A stretch of 64,000 nt of DNA from positions 47,502,456 through 47,566,455 of the forward strand of contig NC_051070.1 of the NCBI RefSeq assembly GCF_004664715.2. Reading direction: 5' to 3'. Numbering within the stretch: the stretch's first letter is position 1; every line of letters starts with the position of its first letter. Positions 10,794 through 17,899 of this stretch are shown here, piece after piece. The stretch is from Peromyscus leucopus (lineage: Eukaryota > Chordata > Mammalia > Rodentia > Cricetidae). The notes under the pieces are model-generated. The model saw nothing but the letters and a program-made list of their open reading frames with translations. It did not search any database and was not told the origin of the DNA. A program made the position numbers and the translations under genes.

Positions 10794-10797
10794 GCCC
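10794..10797. other. left target-site duplication (GCCC)
   Basis: GCCC at 10794-10797 directly abuts the provirus and is repeated exactly at 15940-15943. Four base pairs is the size made by gammaretroviral integrases. Confidence 0.92.
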
Positions 10798-10889
10798 TGA
10801 AAGAACCCCCAGAGGAGATCTTCCTTCAGGAGAGACCCCAAACCCAAGGAACACACCGAAACCACCGATCAGATGCAAAAGCAAGAGGG

Positions 10890-10895
10890 TTTATT
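10890..10895 (-). terminator. polyadenylation signal in the 3' LTR
   Basis: AATAAA on the minus strand, about 70 nt downstream of the TATA box. It would end the proviral transcript in R. Confidence 0.8.
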
Positions 10896-10960
10896 AAATG
10901 CACAGGTACCTGGGGGCCAAGTCTCTTGGAGGACTTGCGCGCCTTCCCAGGGCAAAGGGG

Positions 10961-10970
10961 ACTTTTTATG
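10961..10970 (-). promoter_or_regulatory. TATA box in the 3' LTR
   Basis: CATAAAAAGT on the minus strand. Transcription from here would start near 10936-10940 and read into host DNA to the left. Confidence 0.7.
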
Positions 10971-11417
10971 GGTTTCCAGGGGCAAAGGCGCGGCTACAGG
11001 AGCTAGAGGCATAGTTACAGGGTCCCGATTGGTTGCTTTACAGAAGGCCAGGGTGAACTTGGGTTGCATTCTTTAATTATCAGAAGTTTGATGTGTGGCT
11101 GACTCGTCCTTGCACAAAGTATAGTGGGTGTCTTTCCAGCCCAGCTGCTTATTCCTCAAGGCCAGGGGCCCGCCATAAAATATCCTCATTTAACCCAACT
11201 GTCTTTCTCCCAAGGCCGCTGACCACCATTATCTCCTCCCTAAGCCAGATGGCTGGCCACAGTTATCTCTCCCTCCCAAGGCCGGATGGCTAGTTAGTTA
11301 CAGCTGTGAACTTCTGTCTTTCTGTTTCCTACAGAATGGCGTTTCTTAGGCTAAGTTATGGGGGGCATTACTTCAGCCCAACACCCCATATCCTCATAAT
11401 GGAGTGGGGGTCTTTCA

Positions 11418-11434
11418 TTCCCCCATTTTCTTTT
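11418..11434 (-). other. polypurine tract
   Basis: The minus strand reads AAAAGAAAATGGGGGAA directly next to the TGAAAGA start of the 3' LTR. This is the classic gammaretroviral plus-strand primer, with one T interrupting the purines. Confidence 0.92.
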
Positions 11435-11457
11435 GTACCAAATGGAATCTTTCATTT

Positions 11458-11935
11458 TTAAGATGGAGAATAAGGGGTCAGCTCCATCTCTGACTGTCTG
11501 AGTCTCTGATATTGCTGGGTCAGGATCAAAGCCTGGACAACAGAAACCCTATCCCTGATGAATTGCACCAATCTATTGAGGATGCATGGCCCGAACAATA
11601 AAACGAGCAGGAGGATAATTAGGGGCCCATAATGGTGGAGACAAGGGTCGTAAACCATGGTGACCTGTTGAACCATCCTTTAAACCATCTCTGTTGAGCA
11701 TGGCTACTTGGAGCTGTCTGAATTGGCCGGTTTCCATAAGAGCTGCGGTCCCTGTATCTACCCCGGCAGCTATTTTATCTATGGTAATTCCTCCCAGTAA
11801 CAGGGCCAGCGTCAGGGAAACAGGCTCTCTGGTGATGCCCCTCCTAATGTCAGGAGGACTATTAGGGGGATCAAGGGGACCCCCGGGTGAGTCTTATCTT
11901 TAGTGGGTTTAGAGAGCGTTGAACTAGATGTCTCG
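11458..11935 (-). pseudogene. env: env remnant: transmembrane subunit pieces only
   Basis: In proviral sense a hydrophobic membrane-spanning segment followed by a cytoplasmic tail is open at 11458-11676 ([15 protein letters not shown] visible). Upstream (about 11690-11840), in other frames, lies a glycine/alanine-rich segment resembling a transmembrane-subunit N terminus ([14 protein letters not shown] visible). The surface subunit and most of the transmembrane ectodomain are missing, so neither receptor binding nor fusion could be supplied. The remaining parts are joined by deletions and frame changes. A piece near 11900 may be the overlap of the pol end and env start. Confidence 0.8.
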
Positions 11936-12640
11936 GTGCCCTCAGTTTCGTCGGGTTCCTTGGCAGCCTTCACATGCGACGCGTGGACCCAAGCCGCTAT
12001 CCCGTCAACCTCGGCTCTAGGTTCCTGGATTGATGGCGTCGGACCCAGACAGAGTCCCCAATCTTGAATGGGTGAGGCCCCACCGGGCGGTTTAGTTGCT
12101 CCCGGTAGGCAGGGGTTTTCACACCGTCTTTTGTATCAATTGGAGGGCTTGGAGGTGCGCCTCTAGGGTAGGGCTAGTGGCAAAAGAGGAGATATCAGGG
12201 TGAAGGAAATTTTCAATTGGTGGGGGAGCCCCATATATAATCTCGAACGGGGTTAGGCCATGAGGCCCAGGAGTGTTCCGGGCTCGGTAAAGGGCTAGGG
12301 GGAGGAGGAGCACCCAATCTCTAGTGCCAGTTGTAAGCGTTAATTTGGTTAAAGTCTCCTTAATGGTTTTATTTGCACGTTCTGCCTGTCCTGAGCTCTG
12401 GGGGCGGTATGCACAATGAAGTTTCCAATCAATCCCCAGTAGCCTGGCCACCTTCTGACTTACCTGGGAGACGAAGGCGGGCCCATTGTTTGACCCCAAT
12501 ATCTGGGGCATTTCATACCTGGGAAAGATGTCATCCAGGAGTTTTTTGGTTACCACGTTAGCGGTCTCCTTCTTGGTAAGGAAGGCCTCTGTCCATCCAT
12601 GATGTAAGCTTGTCGCTCGGGGCTCCATTCCGCCCCCATT
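11936..12640 (-). pseudogene. pol: integrase remnant, catalytic residue lost and frameshifted
   Basis: The open frame at 12119-12628 carries the second half of an integrase catalytic core and the following linker ([20 protein letters not shown]). The Asp expected in the second catalytic position is Asn (codon at 12488-12490, in LGSNNGPAF), a G-to-A type change. The N-terminal zinc domain and first catalytic Asp are missing because RNase H sequence is fused directly upstream. The C-terminal domain (11936-12118) is broken by a small deletion that changes frame after NLEPR. The product could not integrate DNA. Confidence 0.88.
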
Positions 12641-13204
12641 TTCTTTGTTAGTTCCTGGTCCTCCGGGCTTCCGCCATCCAGAGGGCCTGGGTCAGCGCGA
12701 TCAGCTCTGCTCTTTTGGGCCGATGCTTTAGGTGGCAGTGGTGAGGCCCAAACTACCTCCGATTTGGTGGTGACGGCTGCTCCGGCCCTCCGTTCTTCTT
12801 CTTGGAGGAAGCTGCTCCATCCGTGAACCAGATAAAATCTGTTAGGTCGGAGCGGGTGCCATGGGCCTCCGCCAGAATCTGGAGGCAATTGTGCTCCTTG
12901 GATGGGTCTGGCAAGGGCAGCAGGGTTGCGGGTTGAGGGAGACAACTGGTCTGAACATCATTTGATCTGGTGGCTGTTGGACCAGAGCTTCCACCGCATG
13001 GGAGGATAACACAGTTAATGGCTGCCCCAAAGTCAGTTTCCCTGCATCCTTGAGCAAAACAGCAAGGGCGGCTACCATGCACAGACAGGGGGGCCATCCT
13101 GTAGCTACCGGGTCTAATTTCTTGGATAGATAAGCTACAGGTCTCTTCCATGGCCCCAGTCTCTGTACCAGCACTCCTTTTGCAAAGCCTGAGTTCTCGT
13201 CCAC
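12641..13204 (-). pseudogene. pol: RT connection / RNase H remnant with several frameshifts
   Basis: In proviral sense the connection region is open from 13204 ([20 protein letters not shown] readable). It then shifts frame near 12960 and again near 12790; a TDG motif typical of the RNase H active site is visible in the second frame ([11 protein letters not shown]). Downstream RNase H sequence is deleted and joined to integrase near 12640. The finger and palm regions of RT are entirely absent. Confidence 0.85.
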
Positions 13205-13545
13205 GAACAGTTCAAAAGGCTAGGACTTGTAGGGGGGTCCCTTTGGGTCCTGTCCAGATGCCAGCTGAACCTTTTTCTCGGTGGTCCATCGATACCTCCT
13301 GCTACCTGTGGCCCCCCTGGACCAAAACTGTGCAGTCACTGAGAGAGCCTCCGGTATGGCCCAGGACTGAATGTTGAGCCCCGGTGTCCACTAGGAAGGT
13401 CATTGGCTGCCCCCCCAATCTTGAGAGTTATCTTAGGCTGGGGGGGGGGGCTCCTGGCCGTGACCTCCCCAATCTTCCAGATTGAGGAGGTCCTTGGCCC
13501 TTGGCTTAGGTCTCCGAGACCCTTGAGGCTTCTTTGGGCAGTCAC
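13205..13545 (-). pseudogene. pro: protease remnant joined to RT connection sequence
   Basis: The retroviral aspartic protease signature is readable in proviral sense, [10 protein letters not shown], with DTG encoded at 13380-13388. The protease breaks off at about 13210, where it is joined to the RT connection region, so the rest of protease and all of RT polymerase are gone. Upstream it continues from a nucleocapsid-like basic segment. Confidence 0.82.
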
Positions 13546-13654
13546 GAGCCCAATGTTTTTTTTTTTTCTTTACAGTAAGCATACTGGTCTTTGTTAAGAT
13601 CTCTAGTCCTAACTCCCTCTCTGACCTGTCCCTGAGACATTACAGTGGCCAGGA

Positions 13655-13686
<32 letters not shown>

Positions 13687-14128
13687 ATTTTCCCTGCCTT
13701 TTTAAGTCTTTCCAAAAACGCTGGCGTCTCTTCCTGGTAACCTGAGCCAGATTGGTAGGGGGTCCAGAGTCCCTCGGAGACCCGCTAAGAGCAACTGGCG
13801 ATAGAGACATAGGTGTTCCCTACCTTCGGGGTCGCGGAGTCCCAGTTCGGGCGGGTGAGGGGAAAGGCTGCATTAGGCAATTGGGTGGGTCTTTTATCGT
13901 CTCCTGGAACCTCCGAGCCTCGGAAGACTCGGCTGTCTTTGGCTGGTTTGTGCGCCTTCCTCGTAGGCGACCAGCAATTGGGGAGGGAGCAGGAGCCTTG
14001 CTGTTCAGGGGCCGCTGCAAGAGTGCAGGAGCCGCCGGTCCCTCCGGCGCTGTCGGGGGGGCTGTAACACTCGGGGCGGGGTGACTCGGCATCCATAGGT
14101 GACGCCGCCCCTGAGCTATCTTTCCCAC
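13546..14128 (-). pseudogene. gag: gag remnant: capsid C-terminal part and nucleocapsid
   Basis: Capsid-like sequence is readable in two frames: [18 protein letters not shown] at about 13840-13900, then [18 protein letters not shown] at about 13786-13830, with a frameshift between. After a further deletion a nucleocapsid zinc-knuckle remnant lies at 13540-13600. Its first Cys is replaced by Tyr (QYAYCKEK), and a run of 12 A shifts frame inside the knuckle. A 26-base A run (13656-13681 as T) interrupts capsid/linker sequence. Matrix is absent. Gene identity is firm; exact ends are not. Confidence 0.82.
13656..13681. repeat. poly(T) run, poly(A) in proviral sense
   Basis: 26 uninterrupted T. 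It lies inside gag-derived sequence, where the viral RNA is purine-rich, so it may be replication slippage. Confidence 0.95.
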
Positions 14129-14900
14129 ACCTGGCCGGAGCCGGTCGCGCGGCGCGCCGCCAGGGTGGAAGTGCGCTCCGCGGCGGAAGCATGCTTGGCG
14201 CCGATAGCCGGCCGGGGGAAGTCCCCCGCCGACCCCATCCCTGGCCCCGCCTGTGCGCCCCCGCCATAACCCGCGCCCGCCGCCGCCGCGGGCCTTCGCG
14301 ATCGGATTCCCCTGGTCCGCACCAGTTCTAAGTCAGCTGCTAGGTGCCGGCCGAGGCGAGCCGCCGCGCGCGGAAAACCGCGGCTGGCGCAGCCCGACTC
14401 TCCGCCCGCGCGGGAGACGCGGACGGCCGGGGAGAGCAGGGAGCGAGGAGGGGAGGCCCCCCCCCCAGCGCCGCCCCGGACCCCCGCGACCGCACCGCGG
14501 CCGCGGGGACAGGAGGAGGCGGGGGGAGCACCGGCGCCCGCCGCCGCCGCCGCCGCCGGGGGGACAGGACTGGTCCGCGAGCGCCGGAGCCCGCTGCACT
14601 CGAACTCCGCTTCTGCGGCCCGGCGCCTCAGCAGCTCTCGGCCGGCTCATGCATGGTGGGACCCGGGCTGCCAACGCCGCTCCTGGTGGCTGCGGAGACT
14701 CAGCTGTCGCTCCCTCCCCCCCCCCCCCCCCCCGGGAGGAAATGCCTCCTGCCGGCTCCATCCCGCCGCCTCTGCCGCCGCCGCAGCCGGAGCGGCGGAA
14801 CGCTGGGAGAGGAAACAACACGCTGGTGGAGGGGTCAGGAGGAACGGGGAGCGGGAGAGATCCGCTGATCCGGCTTCCTATGACTGTTTCTAGGAGGAGA
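14129..14900 (-). other. foreign GC-rich block captured between leader and gag
   Basis: About 770 bp, very rich in G, C and CpG, with (GCC)n runs (14540-14560) and a long poly-C/G run (about 14714-14733). It sits between a recognisable retroviral leader and gag, replacing matrix. The base composition is quite unlike the rest of the provirus. One part (14283-14361) is 28S rRNA-like. The remainder may be rRNA expansion-segment sequence or a GC-rich host 5' UTR; I cannot decide by eye. Open frames on both strands (for example 14333-14953 minus, 14253-15152 plus) follow from GC richness and show no domain. Confidence 0.75.
14283..14361 (-). rRNA. 28S rRNA-like fragment inside the provirus
   Basis: The minus strand reads CTAGCAGCTGACTTAGAACT, then GGTGCGGACCAGGGGAATCC, then GATCGCGAAGGCCCGCGGCG. 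I recognise this as the highly conserved mammalian 28S segment around 'GACTTAGAACTGGTGCGGACC'. Compared with the 28S sequence I know, two bases differ (both look like CpG decay) and 21 nt are missing between 'GGAATCCGA' and 'TCGCGAAGG'. The sense matches the proviral RNA. It is a fragment, not a functional rRNA. Identification is from memory, not alignment. Confidence 0.85.
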
Positions 14901-14963
14901 ACGGTTAAACAGAAAACAAAAAACAACAGACAAACACAAATGAGACTTAACACACGCTGCGCA

Positions 14964-15083
14964 GCTTCGGTTCCAGACCGAAAGCAAAACCAGAAAGACC
15001 GTGCCCCAGAGAGGGGACTTCAGGCTTCGGTTCCAAACCGAAAGCAAAACCAGAAAGACCGTGCCCCAGAGAGGGGACTTCAG
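14964..15083 (-). repeat. 60-bp tandem duplication in the leader
   Basis: Two head-to-tail units, 14964-15023 and 15024-15083, differ at one base (14975 G, 15035 A). In proviral sense each unit can form a hairpin around TTCGGTTTGGAACCGAA and a smaller one around CCCCTCTCTGGGG. Confidence 0.92.
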
Positions 15084-15252
15084 ACTCCCCATAGAACGTC
15101 TTCCAGGGGGCAGTGGCGAAGTCCAGGCTCGTCAGCCCTTCCGATCCACTGACTCAGACAGATTATCAGGCGCGCAAACAGACAACATTCAACATTCAGA
15201 CAAACAGACAACACTCAGACAGGACAGAGATGACATACATTAAGGCCGGCCG

Positions 15253-15262
15253 GCTTACCTCC
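15253..15262 (-). other. candidate major splice donor
   Basis: The minus strand reads CAGGAG/GTAAGC about 40 nt downstream of the primer site, a good donor consensus in the position used by gammaretroviruses to make env mRNA. Confidence 0.7.
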
Positions 15263-15299
15263 TGATGGTGGGTCGGTGGTCCCAGGGAGGGGGTCTCAA

Positions 15300-15317
15300 T
15301 CCCCGTACGGGCCACCA
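15300..15317 (-). other. primer binding site matching tRNA-Ile
   Basis: TGGTGGCCCGTACGGGGA on the minus strand, two bases after the 5' LTR. It is complementary to the 3' end of the nuclear tRNA-Ile (AAU) including CCA, as I remember that tRNA. Gammaretroviruses usually use tRNA-Pro or tRNA-Gln. Confidence 0.85.
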
Positions 15318-15411
15318 AATGAAAGAACCCCCAGAGGAGATCTTCCTTCAGGAGAGACCCCAAACCCAAGGAACACACCGAAACCACCGATCAGATGCAA
15401 AAGCAAGAGGG

Positions 15412-15417
15412 TTTATT
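15412..15417 (-). terminator. polyadenylation signal in the 5' LTR
   Basis: AATAAA on the minus strand. In the 5' LTR it is normally bypassed. Confidence 0.75.
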
Positions 15418-15482
15418 AAATGCACAGGTACCTGGGGGCCAAGTCTCTTGGAGGACTTGCGCGCCTTCCCAGGGCAAAGGGG

Positions 15483-15492
15483 ACTTTTTATG
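15483..15492 (-). promoter_or_regulatory. TATA box of the proviral promoter
   Basis: CATAAAAAGT on the minus strand. The predicted start of transcription is about 25 nt downstream, near 15458-15462. This is the promoter that would drive the defective genomic RNA. Confidence 0.75.
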
Positions 15493-15939
15493 GGTTTCCA
15501 GGGGCAAAGGCGCGGCTACAGGAGCTAGAGGCATAGTTACAGGGTCCCGATTGGTTGCTTTACAGAAGGCCAGGGTGAACTTGGGTCGCATTCTTTAATT
15601 ATCAGAAGTTTGATGTGTGGCTGACTCGTCCTTGCACAAAGTATAGTGGGTGTCTTTCCAGCCCAGCTGCTTATTCCTCAAGGCCAGGGGCCCGCCATAA
15701 AATATCCTCATTTAACCCAACTGTCTTTCTCCCAAGGCCGCTGACCACCATTATCTCCTCCCTAAGCCAGATGGCTGGCCACAGTTATCTCTCCCTCCCA
15801 AGGCCGGATGGCTAGTTAGTTACAGCTGTGAACTTCTGTCTTTCTGTTTCCTACAGAATGGCGTTTCTTAGGCTAAGTTATGGGGGGCATTACTTCAGCC
15901 CAACACCCCATATCCTCATAATGGAGTGGGGGTCTTTCA

Positions 15940-15943
15940 GCCC
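15940..15943. other. right target-site duplication (GCCC)
   Basis: Exact repeat of 10794-10797. Confidence 0.92.
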
Positions 15944-16119
15944 AAACTTCTCAGCCAAGCCTAGAAACCAACACAGGAACGGTGGATCATTGAACTTGGG
16001 GGTTGAAGCCACACCGTTTGGGTGTGCTGCTGTTTTTGCTGGCCGCTCTCTATGCAACTCTGGGCAAAACCCCTAGTCTCTCTGTGCCTCACTCCTGTGA
16101 CCTAGAAACTTCACAGAAC

Positions 16120-16639
16120 TGCTGTGGGATGTTCTGTATGTCTGTCCTGTGGGAGCCCGTTCTTGGGTTCCTCGTGGCTTTACCCAGCAGGTCCGTATAG
16201 AGGATGATTAGGACCACGGGCCTGAGTGCAGGTGTCTGAGATGGTCTGCACTTGGCTGTGCTGAGGGATGGTCTGTATGTCAAGTTGCTCTGATTGGTCA
16301 ATAAATAAAACCCTGATTGACCCGTGGCTAGGCAGGAAGTATAGGCAGGACTAACAGAGAGGAGAAATAAAAGAACAGGAAGGCAGAAAGAGTCACTGCC
16401 AGCTACCACCCTCACAAGCAGCATGAAAAGATGCTGGTAAACCACAAGCCATGTGGCAGGGTATAGATTTGTGGAAATGAGTTAATTTAAGCTGTAAGAA
16501 CAGTTAGCAAGAAGCCTGCCATGGCCATACAGTTTGTAAGCAATATAAGTCTCTGTGTTTACTTGGTTGGGTCTGAGCAGCTGTGGGACTGGCGGGTGAC
16601 AGAGATTTGTCCTGACTGTGGGCAAGGACTCTAGCTACA
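16120..16639 (+). mobile_element. solo LTR, longer variant of the 390-bp family
   Basis: It starts TGCTGTGGGATG and ends CTCTAGCTACA. From 16259 onward it matches the other family members (5583, 6906, 27461). The extra 5' part (16120-16258) begins with the family's TGCTGTGGGATG start, so it looks like a longer U3. Flanks CAGAAC and CAGAGT differ at two transitions and may be a decayed 6-bp duplication. Confidence 0.7.
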
Positions 16640-16671
16640 CAGAGTTTTAAACCCTGCCACGCTATTATCAC

Positions 16672-16880
16672 CTTCTTCTTCTTCTTCTTCTTCTTCTTCT
16701 TCTTCTTCTTCTTCTTCTTCTTCTTCTTCTTCTTCTCCTTCTCCTTCTCCTTCTCCTTCTCCTTCTCCTTCTCCTTCTCCTTCTCCTTCTCCTTCTCCTT
16801 CTCCTTCTCCTTCTCCTTCTCCTTCTCCTTCTCCTTCTCCTTCTCCTTCTCCTTCTCCTTCTCCTTCTCCTTCTCCTTCT
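16672..16880. repeat. compound (TTC)n / (TTCTCC)n microsatellite
   Basis: About 21 TTC units (to about 16735) are followed by about 24 near-perfect TTCTCC hexamers. It is an uninterrupted pyrimidine/purine strand asymmetry of about 209 bp. All repetitive Arg, Glu-Gly or Lys-Glu frames over it are artefacts. Confidence 0.97.
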
Positions 16881-17013
16881 TTCCAAGACAGGGTTTCTCT
16901 GTGTAGCTTTGCGCCTTTCCTGGAACTCGCTTTGGAGACCAGGCTGGCCTCAAACTCACAGAGATCCACCTGGCTCTGTGATTAAAGGCGTGTGCCATCA
17001 CCACCTGGCTATT
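16881..17013 (-). repeat. B1 SINE, antisense
   Basis: 'gacagggtttctctgtgtag', 'ctttgcgcctttcctgg' and 'accaggctggcctcaaac'. The 'ctttgcgcctttcc' variant is one I associate with cricetid B1. The microsatellite grew from its tail. Confidence 0.9.
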
Positions 17014-17500
17014 ATTTGCTTCTTAAGAAGGCCAGTGGTGCCTCCGTGCTGTAGGCACTTGTAAACCACTGCCTCCTTAACTTCTGCTTGACTTTCACTC
17101 CTTCGTGATGCGCCAGCCACACTGGCTCCCCCAGGGCGCCTCAAACGAGCCTTCACAGAGTCATCTGGAACGCCCTCTGTGTCACAAGGTTAATTCTTAG
17201 TTTCAAGCCAGCTCCGGAAAGAAGTCATCATTGACCACCCTCCTAAAACAGGCCTTCAAAACCGAATTCTTCTCTTTCGTAACACTGGCCACCGTTTTTT
17301 ACAGCTTTTTTATTTTTTCTAGACAGGTAGTCCAGGCTGGCCGGAACTCACTATATAGCCTAGCTGGCTTTGGACTCTCAATCTTCTTGCCACTGAGTCT
17401 CAGATAGCTAGTTAATCTGTTGAATACCTCTGACCATCACTAGACCATAAATTCCACCAGGGAGGATTTCTTGTATTGGGTCTCTTGTCAGAGAGGCTTG
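17014..17500. other. unassigned, with a diverged B1 fragment
   Basis: A degraded antisense B1-like piece lies at about 17300-17405. The remaining sequence is not recognised. Confidence 0.45.
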
Positions 17501-17652
17501 ATGCTGGGTTGTAGCTCTCCAGAGCACCGGCCTCGGACTTCCAGACTGTAACAGGCCTTGGGTTTCATCCCCAGAACCACTAACACAGCCACGGGGTTGG
17601 TATTCACTACATGTTCCTACACACTTAAAAAAAAAAAAAAAAAAAAAAAAAA
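17501..17652 (+). repeat. ID/B4-like SINE with poly(A)
   Basis: 'gctgggttgtagctctccag' and 'ggccttgggtttcatcccc' resemble the tRNA-Ala-derived ID SINE, ending in an A tract (17627-17652). Confidence 0.6.
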
Positions 17653-17899
17653 ACTGAAGAGGAAATAAATAAACAGAGTTTAGGCAACTGTGTCCTCCAC
17701 CCACTGATGCTCCTAACATTGGAATAAATGACTATGTGTTTGCTTTCTTCTTCACGTGTCTTGCTTATTATTGTTCTAATTAAAGGACTTTTTGTTTGTT
17801 TGTTTTAAATGCTGGTGATTGAACCAAGGGACCCTTGTGCAGATGACATGCTACAAAGCCACACCCCAGCCAGAATTAGACTTAGTTTATTTGTTTGAG

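Larger units (their letters stand above)
10798..11417 (-). repeat. 3' LTR of the provirus
   Basis: 620 bp, identical to the 5' LTR except T at 11065 where the 5' LTR has C (15587), a TpG/CpG difference. In proviral sense it contains a CCAAT motif, a TATA box (10961-10970), R, an AATAAA signal (10890-10895) and U5 ending GGGGGTTCTTTCA. Confidence 0.95.
14901..15299 (-). other. proviral leader / packaging region
   Basis: T/G-rich leader downstream of the primer site, comparable in position to the gammaretroviral packaging region. It holds the splice donor, a TGTCTG-rich stretch (15180-15235) and a 60-bp tandem duplication. The change to GC-rich foreign sequence near 14900 is abrupt. Confidence 0.8.
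10798..15939 (-). mobile_element. defective gammaretrovirus-like provirus with captured 28S rRNA-like sequence
   Basis: Minus-strand provirus of 5142 bp: 5' LTR 15320-15939, primer site, splice donor, leader, foreign GC-rich block, gag-pro-pol-env remnants, polypurine tract and 3' LTR 10798-11417. It is flanked by a perfect GCCC duplication. The LTRs start TGAAAGA and end TCTTTCA. The coding part is much shorter than a complete gammaretrovirus: matrix, RT polymerase and env surface regions are absent, and remaining pieces have frameshifts. It cannot be autonomous. The single LTR difference suggests a recent insertion, hence mobilisation by proteins supplied elsewhere. Age and trans-mobilisation are inferred; structure is read directly. 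Confidence 0.95.
15320..15939 (-). repeat. 5' LTR of the provirus
   Basis: 620 bp, TGAAAGACCCCC ... GGGGGTTCTTTCA on the minus strand. The offset to the 3' LTR is 4522 bp throughout, with no indels. It includes CCAATCGGG in U3, the TATA box and AATAAA listed separately. Confidence 0.95.

Noticed and set aside
14401..14600. Extending the 28S call across the whole GC-rich block
   Set aside because: Beyond 14361 only GC-rich similarity remains. Expansion segments vary too much to assign from memory.
14253..15152. 299-residue proline/arginine-rich plus-strand frame and a 206-residue minus-strand frame
   Set aside because: Long frames are expected where GC is extreme and stop codons are rare. 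The plus frame is antisense to the provirus and crosses leader repeats; no domain is visible.
16504..17004. Long repetitive Arg, Glu-Gly and Lys-Glu frames on the minus strand
   Set aside because: They are translations of the TTC/TTCTCC microsatellite with SINE sequence at one end, not genes.
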